Assembly: GCF_014529535.1 (NCBI RefSeq)
Contig: NW_023503295.1
Span: 4,426,924-4,490,923, forward strand
Reading direction: 5' to 3'
Source of the DNA: Bradysia coprophila
Taxonomy: Eukaryota; Arthropoda; Insecta; Diptera; Sciaridae
DNA length: 64,000 nt
Part shown: positions 48,988 to 59,528 of the stretch, piece after piece
Position numbering within the stretch: the first letter of the stretch is position 1
How the letters are laid out: each line of letters begins with the position of its first letter
Notes under the pieces: model-generated
Seen by the model: the letters and a program-made list of their open reading frames with translations, nothing else
Database searches by the model: none
Told to the model about the DNA's origin: nothing
Made by a program: the position numbers and the translations under genes

Positions 48988-49164
48988 GTGCAGAATTTGC
49001 AACAGCTGTCCCTTCAGCATTTGCTGTTCATACTATTATTGACATCAGATTTGTATTAGCCGCTCACTTATTCACTCACACACCCACACACACAGTGAGT
49101 AAACCGACAAATACACTACTATCATAAACAATAGTATGAGCACTAGCTGTTGCAAATTCTGCAC
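48988..49164. mobile_element. 177-bp MITE (GTGCAGAATTTGCAACAGCT ends)
   Basis: The two ends are exact 20-bp inverted copies (48988-49007, 49145-49164). A second inner pair (CATACTATT / AATAGTATG) and a CACACACCCACACACACAG microsatellite fill the centre. No clear TSD. Confidence 0.85.
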
Positions 49165-50285
49165 AACAGTGAAATTTACTGAGTGTTTATAAACTTTGGG
49201 CGCGAAGCAGGTGAAAATCTAGTGGTCAACGTTGATTTGAGGTTTTAAAAAAAATCTGATTGAAACATAAAATACACATAATCGACACACGCAATGCTTT
49301 TATGTATGTAAGTAAAAATAAGATTAAAAGTAATCGATTTTTTCTTTGTAATAAAATACAACAACAACAACAACAAAATATTGCACAATTTTTCTACCGC
49401 CATGCCAAAAGACAAATAAATTGAAGACATTTTTTTCGTACATAGCAAAATTATGTCTCTGCTTTATACAATTTTTAAATTTTTTAAATAAATAAAAGAA
49501 GAATTCATATATATTATATTCAATATACGAAAATATATTTAAAAAAAAGAATAATGAAAAAAAAAAAACAAAAAAAAACAAAACCAAAATAATTGACAAT
49601 AATATTGGTGAATATACAAAACAAAAGTTGATTAATATAAAAAGCCATTAATTTGTTATGGATATGAATTGAAAATAAGCGAAAGTCTAACACACCAAAT
49701 GAACTTTATTTAAAAAAAAGTGAATTTCTGGTAGACCTGTTGCAAGTTAAAAGATTTATATTTAATTTAGCTGCCCCCTCATCCACGTAGAATAAAAGTG
49801 TTTTATCGTATTTTTAATTAGAAATGGAAAATGGAATTGTTTTGATTTTCATTTTATATAGATTTTATTTTCCCGAATTCATTTCAAAACGGAGTCTGTT
49901 TTAAATTTATGAATTTTTTGTTTGTTTGTTTGTTAATTTCAATTAAGCGTAAAGTGGAGATGAAAAATATTGTTTCAAATATTGTAGCTTTAGTTTCCTT
50001 TTTTTTATTGATAATTTTATAGATTATAATTATTGTAATTTGGACTTTTAATAAAAAAAAATTAAAAATATAAAAAAAACGAGCACAAAAATTTTCTAAG
50101 AACACATTTTCACGGACAACCAAATATTCGAAATGTTGTAATGGTTGAAGAAAGATGCTAACGTAAGTTTTTGTCACGAATTAAATTTTCTAAATTACCA
50201 GTACCAGTACCAGTACCAGTAATTGTAAAATTTACAATGTAATCCAATATCGTTTGTGGGGTAACGACAATCCGTTTGAGAAGGA
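49165..50285. other. AT-rich stretch with microsatellites
   Basis: Contains a CAA run (about 49358-49377), long A-rich tracts (49540-49580) and a CCAGTA run (50198-50220). The minus ORFs here are low-complexity Phe/Lys-rich translations of A/T runs. Confidence 0.45.
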
Positions 50286-51055
50286 CATCCGACCATAGCC
50301 TATTTTAGGCATTAAATTCCCGAAAATTCTTGAAATTCTTGAAATTCTCGAAAATTCCCGAAAATTCTAGAAATTCCCGAAAATTCTCGAAGATTCCCGA
50401 AAATTCCCGAAAATTCTCGAAATTCACGAAAATTCTCTAAAATTCTCGAAAATTCCCGAAAATTCTCTAAAATTCTCGAAAATTCTTGAAATTCTCGAAA
50501 ATTCCCGAAAATTCTCGAAATTCACGAAAATTCTCTAAAATTCTCGAAAATTCCCGAAAATTCTCTAAAATTCTTGAAATTCTCGAAAATTCCCGAAAAT
50601 TCTCTAAAATTCTCGAAAATTCTCTAAAATTCCCGAAAATTCTTGAAAATTCCCGAAATTCTTAAAAATTGTTAAAACACTAGAAACTCGCTCCGTTTCG
50701 ATTTTATCGTTCTTCAAAGTGTGGTAGTCTACCTCTATGGTGTGGCTTTACATATTTCAAGCGACAAAGAGCTATTTTTAAGATTTTTCGATTTTCCGAT
50801 ATTGGTGTCACCGCCTTCGTGATCAACTCAGAGGTGTCTTAACCTGTTATTTCAGAACCTTAATAGAACTGACGTGTATGAGGTAAAAGTAAAAATTTTA
50901 GTTCACAGTTCGTAGTTTTTACCAATGAATGTATACGTACTAGTTATGGCAGATTCTTCAAAATCTGTCGATTTATACTGAACGCACTCATTATTTTTGT
51001 CAAGATAAAAATAAGCGTGAAAATCGTTATTTCCTCCGAGGTGATTTTTGGCATC

Positions 51056-51188
51056 GGGGAATCTGGCACACGCGATCGTAGTATGCGTCCTTTAACTACA
51101 TGTAACGAAAAGTCATGACTGTGCCAGATTCGCTCCTTACAGGTGAATCTGGCACACCATCAGTTTGCATGGTGTGCCAAATTACCCC
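51056..51188 (+). mobile_element. 133-bp MITE (GGGGAATCTGGCACAC ends), copy 1
   Basis: The left end GGGGAATCTGGCACAC and right-end complement GGGGTAATTTGGCACAC are near copies. The inside contains GCGATCGTAGTATGCGTCC and GTAACGAAAAGTCATGACTG. A second copy in opposite orientation is at 56528-56659. TSD not certain. Confidence 0.8.
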
Positions 51189-51240
51189 ACGCCCATTAGA
51201 CCATACCTGGGTGATTTATCCTGCATTTGTTTTTACGCTA

Positions 51241-51464
51241 AGAGGGATTCTTTTGAAAAACAGCCTACCGAAATCGGATGCATTTTCAGTGGACTTTTTT
51301 TTATCTGTGCCTAGAAAGGTATTCGACCCTAGAAGCCAAAACCACTTTCAAGTTTCAAGTGGTTTTGGCTTCTAGGGTCGAATACCTTTCTAGGCACAGA
51401 TAAAAAAAAGTCCACTGAAAATGCATCCGATTTCGGTAGGCTGTTTTTCAAAAGGATCCCTCTA
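51241..51464. repeat. Near-perfect 107-bp-arm inverted repeat with 9-base loop
   Basis: Left arm begins AGAGGGATTCTTTTGAAAAA and the right arm ends TTTTTCAAAAGGATCCCTCT: one mismatch (T/C pairing) over about 107 bp, including an 8-base homopolymer preserved on both sides. The loop is TCAAGTTTC. Such symmetry is rare for old DNA. Confidence 0.9.
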
Positions 51465-52156
51465 ATTCAATGTTCGAGCTTTTTATTTTTCACTTCTTGC
51501 TGCGCTGTGGCATTATTTTCAAGTGATCAGCTTTCTTTTTCTACATGATTTACGTTATTGAAAGTAGTAGGATAGCGCAAACAAATGAAGATCAGCTCAG
51601 CCCTTAAAGTAAGGTCTGTAGTTCTAAATGTTTCATTTTAGACTTCACCATTCATGTTTCCTATCAAAACAATTTCTTTTTGTAAATGTTCGGTTTTAAT
51701 ACCCTGACGTGCGAATTGAAATTTTCCCTTTTAGCTCATGGACTCTTGCACTCATCAAACTAAAAAATTTGGTACGTATTTTTTACGAGATTAGGCAATG
51801 TAAAGTTAATTCGCAAACTCTATATAGTTTTATCTCCTGTAATGTCATAATATTCACAATTTGAGTGTCACTTTTAGAATCAAAATGGGCTAGATTTAAA
51901 CACGTCATTCACAGAACGTACGTTTATTAACTGAAAATTTCGATAAATGGTCATTTGCGCACGGCTAACTTCGATAATTTCACATTTATTCACGGAAAAT
52001 TGACAAATTCTTGACAGTGTACTAGATGTGTGTTTTATTTGCGGGGAATATGAATGAGTGACGGCGTCATGGCGTGTTTATGTTTCAGTTTGATTTTTTT
52101 AATTTGTTTTTTATGATGATTATGACATTACAGGAGATAAAACCTTGTTCCTAACA

Positions 52157-52260
52157 CGGTAGTAAATGGGGGTTTTGCGCACACGATGTGTTGCCGAACT
52201 CGCTTCGCTCGTATCGGCAATCTCACATCTAGTGCGCAAAACAATCCCATTTACTACCTT
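52157..52260. mobile_element. 105-bp hairpin MITE (GGTAGTAAATGGG ends)
   Basis: GGTAGTAAATGGGGGTTTTG is mirrored by AAACAATCCCATTTACTACC. The tip contains GCCGAACTCGCTTCGCTCGT. No TSD seen. Confidence 0.75.
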
Positions 52261-52706
52261 AATAGCTATTTATGATAGATTACAATTTCTCTTCAGACAA
52301 TAAATGTCCATTCAGTGACCGAGCTCAGCGCCTATTTTTTTGGGCATGGTACCGAATTTCCCATAGGGTAACACGCCTCTGAATGGTTTAAAGGTGTCTT
52401 CGAAGAAGCATCGGCAAAGAAAACTGTGGAACAAAGTCCGAAAATCAATTTTAATTTTTTTCACTTCCTAATGTCGATATCTTTTTTAGTTGCTCATTCT
52501 AGAATTGTTATCAGTATACTTAAATCGGAAATTAAAATCAACGAATTGTTGAGCGAAGGTATATTTTACTTGCAATGAAATTCTCGAAATTCCCGAAAAT
52601 TCTCTAAAATTCCCGAAAATTCTCGAAATTCCCGAAAATTCTCGAAATTCTCTAAAATTCCCGAAAATTCTTTAAGAAATTACCTAAAATAGGCTATGCA
52701 TCCGAC

Positions 52707-53144
52707 GTAAAAAATCTGTCGTAAAACCCATGCATAGTATCATAGTAAAGCTAGACTTCTCGCTGTTGTAAAAAACCTCAGCAAGGCAACGATTTCAATA
52801 TAATGGCTTGTTTACTTGTTTCATACAAATTATTCCAAGTATTCGAAGATCTATTACTTCATTTGATCAAAGTTTTTTAAGCTATCGCTTTCAAATCTTT
52901 TACTTCATTTTTTAAAGTATTCTTTGTTTTAATGACTTTATTATTCAAAGCTTGTCGTTTATTCCTTCACTCATTTATCTGTTACAAATGGCAGCTAACA
53001 TTTATCTCTCAGACAACAAGAGGCACTGTCACTGTTATTTGACTTACGTTGGTAGCAACTGGATGGTAAAAACGTCGTTAGAATTATTTACACATTCATT
53101 TATTTTCAATCTTTAGATTTACATGTTGTAAAGGATAAAACTCA
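52707..53144. other. 3' flank of the VMO-I-like gene
   Basis: No gene is seen. An AATAAA on the minus strand (complement of 53099-53104) lies about 41 bp past the stop of the neighbouring gene and is its likely polyadenylation signal. Confidence 0.55.
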
Positions 53145-53783
53145 TTACATTGCAGGTCTTCTGACATACACTGACAGGTCCAAAGCGTACGGACAACAAG
53201 CGAAATCTACATTGTTCAAAGCTGAATCATCTCCTTTGCCCTGTTCGCGTTCAATTTGAGTTCGAATTCCACACATAGCTGTGTCTCGCGGGCACATTTG
53301 CTGTGCTGTATAGTGTCCGAATGTAAGAACTCCGCCACCAACAACTTTCGAAGTAGTACCGTCAACGTTAGCGCACACCAGCATCAGATCAGAAGCCGCT
53401 CCATCATCTCCACTTCCGAGATCAGGTTCAGAACGTAGTTGAAATCCAGTGGCGAAACCGCTGCTGCAAAACTTTTTACCACGATAAAATCCCCATGGTC
53501 CTTCACCACTTGTAATGTCGGCCGTGTCGCGTCCATCCATGCTGGTACATGTGAGTCTGATGCCATTTAGTGCAGAGTCGTCACCTTCACCTTGGTTCGG
53601 CTCGATTTTTAGATTCATTGCCGATACCCACGAGTTCGGTGGGCACATTTGTTCTGCCTTCCAATCTCCCCAGTTTGTTAATCTGGGTGACTCAATCCAA
53701 CGTCCAATCTGTCGAACCGAAGCGTTCGATACTTTTCCGATTTGAATTAATGCAAAAATGAACAAGAGCTTTTTTATTGCCAT
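53145..53783 (-). CDS. Secreted VMO-I family protein (vitelline membrane outer layer 1-like)
   Basis: A single-exon protein of 212 aa. Residues 1-21 form a signal peptide (hydrophobic KKLLFIFALIQIG, then cleavage likely after SNA). The mature part holds three internal repeats of about 55 residues, each with an aromatic W/F-G start, a Cys, then a GDD motif: EQMCPP...NQGEGDDSALNGI, KFCSS...DLGSGDDGAASDL and QQMCPRD...EQGKGDDSALNNV. This three-fold pattern is that of the VMO-I beta-prism. Eight Cys in the mature chain suggest disulphides. The founding member is a bird egg-membrane protein; insect homologues are secreted proteins of unsettled function, so no role is assigned. TATA box and polyadenylation signal are both present. 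No intron or lesion. Confidence 0.9.
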   Translation of the reverse strand: MAIKKLLFIFALIQIGKVSNASVRQIGRWIESPRLTNWGDWKAEQMCPPNSWVSAMNLKIEPNQGEGDDSALNGIRLTCTSMDGRDTADITSGEGPWGFYRGKKFCSSGFATGFQLRSEPDLGSGDDGAASDLMLVCANVDGTTSKVVGGGVLTFGHYTAQQMCPRDTAMCGIRTQIEREQGKGDDSALNNVDFACCPYALDLSVYVRRPAM

Positions 53784-53842
53784 TTTGTCGTCTGTTCTCT
53801 GGTCAGAAACTTGTGAAGTGCAGCAACAGAGCGCAAAAGGTA

Positions 53843-53879
53843 GTCTGAATAGTCAACTGAAGTTGAACCCAAATTTATA
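53843..53879 (-). promoter_or_regulatory. Core promoter of the VMO-I-like gene
   Basis: On the minus strand ATATAAATTT gives TATAAA (complement of 53874-53879). An arthropod-type initiator TCAGTT begins 19 bp later (complement of 53855-53860) and TCAGAC 31 bp later (complement of 53843-53848). The second has the more usual spacing, the first the better consensus. The start codon is about 60-75 bp downstream, a short 5' UTR that suits an intronless secreted-protein gene. Confidence 0.6.
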
Positions 53880-55511
53880 TCCACAATCATCAAGCATTAT
53901 CACAAAATGTGCCATATCTAACTAAAAAAAAATCTATTAGCAACTTTTGTTGTACTTGTTTAGTGACATGGATGCATTAATGAGATGATATAGGCCAAAC
54001 TCGTTTCTTTAATCACAAAATAATATTGACCAAACTCTAATCTTCGGTTTTAGTATGACAAGTTTGCCGATTGTCGCTATTTTTATGTGTAGGGTTTGTT
54101 TAGGTTCTTGAACAACAACAAAACAAATCTGGTCTGGATATTTCGTTATTCAGGGTCACACAAAAACAGAACATATGTAATTTATGACGAAATAAATGAA
54201 AGGAAAGGTTTTCTAGGTATCAACTGCTTCAATACATTCCAAAACATTGAGAAAACAAGAAGAGACACTCGATCATAGATTTAATTCTTCTGCATCTAAT
54301 TGTTAGAATACATTGAGAAGTGCTTTAAAAAGAGATTGTTACGTTCCGACGGAAAATGATGTGTTTATTCTTGACAAGTAATATCTTTGCTGGTAGTTCA
54401 TAGCCGAGTGAAAATGAAATTCTTGCTTTGGTGAAATTCCTCAACAGATATTAGAATATGAGGAGTATGAGTGTATACATGAAAATGTTGTTTTGGAGCC
54501 CTCTTAAAGCTCACATTAATCATCAATCTCCAGTGAATCGGCGGTACTCATAGTAGACCAATTATTAACGACACTTAAAATTAATGAAGGACCTAACTAC
54601 TGACAGGCTCATCGGACTCGTGGAACAAAGGCGCACTGAAAAAAAATTCGGCATTATCAGGCATCGGGTAATTTTAGGGAATTTAATCCTCTTAAAATAT
54701 GTCCTGGTCTGATGAGAGAACATTAATCTCTTTGCTGCATTACACTACAGGAGAAAAGATATTCGTAAATGACGATCTAAAAACGTAGAGAAAAGAAATG
54801 TCTCCTGCATGTTAACAATAGAAAATAGCTATTGAATATCAATTTAGCAGGAACAGCCCACTCAGTTTAATTATTTTGCTCATTTCTGTAGTTCAATCGG
54901 TTCTCCGAAGTAAATCTTTCTTTTCGATTTGCTTTTTTCTTCGTCGGGATACTGATAATTGTGAGAACATCGATTGTTGATAGGTCAAGCTTTAAGTTAC
55001 ATGATAAACGGGAAGGACACGAATCTACGGTTCAGTTTTTGCTTGCAGGTCGGTTAAATTTGAACATATTTTGTCTGTTTTCGCTTTATCAGATAGGTAT
55101 TGACCGTACCAATCAGGGGAAAAAATTATCTGGCTACTCGGGCGTATAGTGAATGTGGAGTATTTTGTCAATATCTCGAGTAAATTTTGACCGAATTTCA
55201 TGATTTTGTTTAAAAGGTATTAACGAATGTAAAGCGTCGGTACTATTTCCGGTCTCCTTACAAAATGGCTGTCGGCGGCCATATTGGATTTTATTAAAAG
55301 GGATTCTTTTTTATAGTAAACTTCTCTGATTGATGGTCCAAGATACTTGCAGCAAGTGATAGCCCACAGAGTGTTAAGGTCTGAATCCAAACTGCTCGTT
55401 AGGATTAATGTCATATCAAACGGTGTGTATCGTTAGAATAACTTACTAACATATGTTGCTCAGGGAACACATCAAGAACAAAGTTATCGGTCCATAATAT
55501 TTACAGTTTGA
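53880..55511. other. No gene seen
   Basis: AT-rich, apparently unique sequence upstream of the VMO-I-like gene. Short ORFs (54096-54278, 54961-55149, 55220-55414) have no motif support. Confidence 0.35.
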
Positions 55512-56527
55512 TGAATACAGAGTTCCCACTGCTTAGGAAGGCTCCTAAAATTAGGAATTTTAGGAGATTTTAAAAGTAATTTTAGGAGAATTTTAGGATA
55601 TTTTGAAGGTAATTTTAAGAGAATTTTAGGAGGAATTTTTTAAAATTTGAGAAAGGTTGTATAAGTAATTTCCGGGGAATTTTTGCAGCCTTAAGATCTT
55701 TCTGTTTTTCATACACTTCGTACAATATTAAAAAGGTTTTAGAATAGTATTTTTCCTAACGCATGCTAAGAGGCTTTTTTAGGGAACGCGAGCCGGAGGC
55801 GAGTTCTGGAATCGAGTTCGCTCAAAAAGCCTTTTAGCATAAGTTAGGAACAACGTTTTGTTTATAATAATTATGCAGTTCAATAATTGAAACTTTTATG
55901 GTTTTTACTTTTTTGACACCAGCATCGACCAGCCAGCAACTGGGTCTTGATCAGTTGTTTCTTGTCGCCTGGACTGTCGAGTTAACAAGATTCACCATAA
56001 TTTTGTGTCCATAATTTATCAGCTCTTGTGCACTAAAAAGTTTTTTCTCCTCGATCTGGAGATATTTCGCGATATCGGAAAATTTTTCCGATTTCGATTT
56101 TTTTTTGTGCAGTTCCTTCTTGACTTTTTGTTGTTTGAGAGAAGTAAAGTACATTGGAGCACATCTGGAAAAGACGTCGATTCATTAAGAAGCCAGTGAA
56201 AATCCGCGTTCAGGATCGCTGTTCTTCTTCTTCAGCCTGTTTCTATCCACTGCTGGATGTAGGCCTTCCCAACTTCCTTCCATTTCGAACGATCCATTGC
56301 CACTTGTTGCCATTTTATGCCTGCTGTTTTCTCGATTCCATTTCTCCATCTTTCCGGTGGTCCGGTTGGTTCTGGTCTCCAGTTCATGATCTTTTTGGTC
56401 CAACGTTCGTCTGTCCTTCTTGCAATATGTCCCGCCCAACTCCATTTCAGACATGCTACTCTTTCCATGACATCAACGACTTTCGTTTGTTGTCGAATCC
56501 ATTGATTGGTCATTTTGTTTCGGGGTA

Positions 56528-56659
56528 GGGTAATCTCGCACACCACACAAATTCATGGTGTGCGAGATTCACCTCTAAGTGGTGAATCTCGCACAGTCAT
56601 GACTTTTCGTTACATGTCGTAAAAGGACGCATACTATGATCGCGTGTGCGAGATTCCCC
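56528..56659 (-). mobile_element. 132-bp MITE copy 2, inserted in the RTE-like relic
   Basis: Ends GGGTAATCTCGCACAC and GTGTGCGAGATTCCCC. The interior matches copy 1 (51056-51188) in reverse, sharing AAAAGTCATGACTG and ACGCATACTA. Copy 2 has CTCGCAC where copy 1 has CTGGCAC throughout, so the two come from different subfamilies. Confidence 0.82.
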
Positions 56660-56922
56660 GACACCTTTGTTTCTGAGTGTGATTCCTAGCCTGAGTTTTC
56701 CGAATGCAGCCCAAGCAAGACCAATTCTACGTTTTATTTCTGCAGTTTGGTTGTCCAGACCTAACATTAGTTTATGTCCCTAGATACACATAGCTGTCGA
56801 CTCGACTCGTTCAATGACAGTATCACCAATTTTGATTTCTCTATCATCGTCAATGTTGGTCATGACTTTCGTTTTCGATAAGTTCATCTTGAGGCCAACT
56901 TTGCTTGCCTCTTCATTTAGTT

Positions 56923-57446
56923 GCGTAGCGTTAAAAATGGGAGATTTGTTTGCTCTGATTGAATGACCCACCCTTACTCTTTCTCTCAGGTTGGTTCTCC
57001 TGACTTGTCCAGCTGTTCGTAAAAGGAGTCATTACACTTTAGTCGATGCTTCATTTCGCTGGTCTCCGATGAAACTGGCAGCTCGTCAGAGGATTACGTT
57101 TCTCTCTTTGGACTCGTGTCTGTGGAGGAGTGACGTCTGATTGGCGTTTTCCGTCTTGTTTCTTGAAATAAATGAGCGACAGTCGAGCGACGGAACTTTC
57201 TTGTTTTATTCCTTAAGTAAATGTGCCAGTCGAATGACGGAACGATTTAAATGTTTCTTCCAGCAGTTTCGTGTGCCAATCCTGTCTTCCCTCCTCAGGT
57301 CGTTCTTCCTATCTTGTCGATCCATGAATTCCCTACTCCACTTCGGTGTTTATCGCCCATTCTACGTCGTACGATGTTAGGAATTTGGCCCGCTGCGAAT
57401 TTTCTGCGTAGCGTTAAAAATGGGAGATTTTTTTGCTCTGATTGAA
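56923..57446. repeat. 45-bp direct repeat framing a 434-bp block
   Basis: TGCGTAGCGTTAAAAATGGG and the following GAGATTT(G/T)TTTGCTCTGATTG, TGAATGA occur at 56923-56967 and again at 57402-57446 with one difference. The enclosed block is unlike RT sequence. One copy of the repeat belongs to the LINE, so the block arrived together with a 45-bp duplication. Confidence 0.8.
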
Positions 57447-57769
57447 TGATTGATCTAGGTTAGCTGCGATGAGGACGATGTCGTCAGCGAACCGGAGATG
57501 ACTCAAGTACTCTCCATTTATCTTTATTCCCATTCCATTCCAGTCTAACTTCTTGAAAACACTCTCCAGAATCGCCGTGAATAACTTCGGCGAGATGGTG
57601 TCACCCTGTCTTATCGCTGTTGGAATGACTCAAAGAAAGGTTTGTCTTCATACAGAAGTTCAAATTCATTGCCGCGTAATTTAAAATTTTTTTTCTGTTT
57701 TTAGCGTTTTTAGTTTTTCAGTTTTAGGTTTCAGTGAGCTCATTTTAGGAATTTTAGGAGTTAGTTAGT

Positions 57770-59447
57770 TTAGTTTATTTATTTATGTCATAATATGAGT
57801 AAGGCCTGTGAGCCTTTTTTAGTACATATTACAGTAGGATGTCAATCAACGCAAGATTAATAATTAAATATAAGGAAAAATTCGGACTGCAAGTTCATAA
57901 CTACAGGCAGTAAATCTAGTCAAAGTACGATAACAAACCGCTTAAGTCAAATAATAATAAACACAGTTGGGAAAGAGCTACAATAGAATCACATACAAGC
58001 ATCGACACATTATTCGTGGACGTAGGCAAATAACTCAGTCACTGAAACGATGAAATAACGAAATGGGTACAACACATGAATCTTAGACACAAAAATGGTC
58101 CCTGCATGCAACCTTAAAGCCAGTTAACGATTTAATTTTTTTAATATTCGGTGGCAATGAGTTATAAGTCGAGACCCCACCCGCGAAAAAAGACCGCGAC
58201 ATTATGTCTCCTCTCACTCTCGGCATAACCAGATTAAAAGTTCGCGTATTTGAGGTGGGGGTTATGCGTTCATACAGGTAACGAGGCTCTTTAAGGAGTA
58301 ATGTCTTATGCATTAGCACGCATGATAAGAAATCGAAATATGAGAACAAGTCGCAGCCAAGAAGCACATTGCTGGCTGCTGCGGTGGAGTCATAACGGCC
58401 CAAGCCACAAACGAACCTAATGCAACCCTTAAATGCCTTCTCTAGAACCTTCTTCGTCAAAGCCTGCAACCTTCCCATGACTTGCGAGCAGTACGTGAAA
58501 TGAGGCATCAGAAGAGACTTGACTAGAGTCAGCTTGACGGATCTAGGAAGGTAGCCAGCATGAGGCCATAAGCATCGGAGTCCAGCAAAGACTTTCGACG
58601 AGACCGAAAGGGCATGAGCTCGCCAGTTCATCAGATTATCAATCAGAATCCCTAGATCCTTGACCGTGTCACTATAGCCGATGTGAGTCCCATTCAGCTC
58701 CACCTGAGGGATAGTTGACGACCAATTCCCAGTGCAGATCCTGATTGCCTGCGTTTTACTAGCATTAAGTACCAGACCGTTCGCTCCCGCCCAGAACGAA
58801 ATAGCCCTAAGATCAGCGTTGAGGTTATTCACGTCTTCCCTGACATTTTCCTTACGCACAGACAAGTAGAGTTGTACATCATCGGCGAAAAGGTGCACAC
58901 GGGAAAACTTAACTGTCGCTGGAAGATCATTTATAAACACTGAAAAAAGTAACGGACCGAGAACCGAGCCTTGCGGGAGCCCGACCAGTATGTCCGAGAA
59001 GCTGGAGCTGCATCCATTAATCATTACCTTCTGCTGCCTATTACTCAGGTAGCTCCAAATGAAATTAAGTGCAGAAGAGGAGAACGTCAGATTTTGGTCA
59101 AGTTTATTAAGCAAAAGACCGTGCCTAACTGTATCGAAGGCCTTAGAAAAGTCGAGTAACAAGAGGACCGTGGCTAATCCACCGTCAAGATCCACCCTTA
59201 TATCATCCGTAATCTTCAGTAAGGCCGTAGCAGTACCATGGTTTGAGCGAAACCCAGACTGAAATCTATGTAACAGTCCAAATTCAGCTATGTACTCATT
59301 CATTTGACCCTTCATAAGCTTCTCTAAAGCCTTAGACAACGCCGGAAGTATACTAATCGGGCGGTAGTCCCGCAATTGTTTATCACGCGTATTCTTATGC
59401 CTCGGCAAGACCTTAGACAGCTTCCATGACTTCGGAAATAGTTTTAG
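57770..59447 (-). mobile_element. 5'-truncated CR1/jockey-group LINE with intact RT frame (58083-59447)
   Basis: The open frame runs from about 59447 to a stop at 58083: about 454 codons, 441 from the first Met at 59408. Motifs in RT order are RDYRPISILPALSKALEKL, GFRSNHGTATALL, LLLLDFSKAFDTVRHGLLL, VGLPQGSVLGPLLFSVFIND, the catalytic HLFADDVQLYLS (about residues 174-185 of the Met form), LVLNASKTQAIRI and DTVKDLGILID, then the thumb region LPRSVKLTLVKSLLMPHFTY. The frame has no stop or shift, so the insertion is young. The N-terminal endonuclease is absent through 5' truncation at 59447. The 3' UTR ends near 57780 in ATAAATAAATAAAC-like repeats. It inserted within the TTTTAGGAG element. Clade placement is only to the CR1/jockey group. 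Confidence 0.88.
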
Positions 59448-59528
59448 AAGATTTTAGGAGATTTTAGGAGGATTTTGTCCATTTTAGGAATTTTATGAAT
59501 TTTAGGAGGAGTGGGAACTCTGTGAATA

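Larger units (their letters stand above)
50286..52706. mobile_element. 2.4-kb TIR element with perfect 8-bp TSD (hAT-like), with nested inserts
   Basis: The element proper is 50294-52698. The ends CATAGCCTATTTTAGG and CCTAAAATAGGCTATG are perfect 16-bp inverted copies. CATCCGAC flanks both sides (50286-50293, 52699-52706). Next to each end is a run of TTCCCGAAAATTCTCGAAA units (50320-50670 and 52580-52675). The middle holds a 133-bp MITE, a near-perfect 224-bp hairpin and a 105-bp hairpin. The 8-bp TSD suggests hAT. No transposase is visible. Confidence 0.85.
56232..57640 (-). pseudogene. RTE-like non-LTR reverse transcriptase relic
   Basis: Read on the minus strand from 57640 down: GDTISPKLFTAILESVFKKL, then LSHLRFADDIVLIAANLDQS (the catalytic FADD, about 57510), then LNEEASKVGLKMNLSKTKVM with GDTVIERVES (56800-56920). 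Finally a C-terminal tail with LKWSWAGHIARRTDERWTKK, WRPEPTGPPERWRNGI and a last KEVGKAYIQQWIETG (56232-56480). This order is that of RTE/craniofacial-type endonuclease-RT elements. Frameshifts, a MITE at 56528-56659 and an about 434-bp block framed by a 45-bp direct repeat interrupt it. The N-terminal endonuclease is missing. Dead copy. Confidence 0.8.
55512..59528. mobile_element. Composite element with CAGAGTTCCCAC ends (hAT-like), nested LINEs
   Basis: The left end CAGAGTTCCCACT (55518) is mirrored by AGTGGGAACTCTG (to 59522). TGAATA flanks both sides (55512-55517, 59523-59528), a 6-bp duplication. Next to each end are TTTTAGGAG units (55540-55650, 57730-57765, 59440-59510). The interior has been filled by an RTE-like LINE fragment, a 132-bp MITE, a short TTCCTAAC...GTTAGGAA hairpin (about 55757-55852) and a CR1/jockey-group LINE. 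CAGAG ends suggest hAT. The original element was probably only the TTTTAGGAG hairpin. Confidence 0.65.

Noticed and set aside
49245..50177. Several minus-strand ORFs rich in Phe, Lys and Asn
   Set aside because: They are low-complexity translations of A/T-rich DNA with no motif or splice support.
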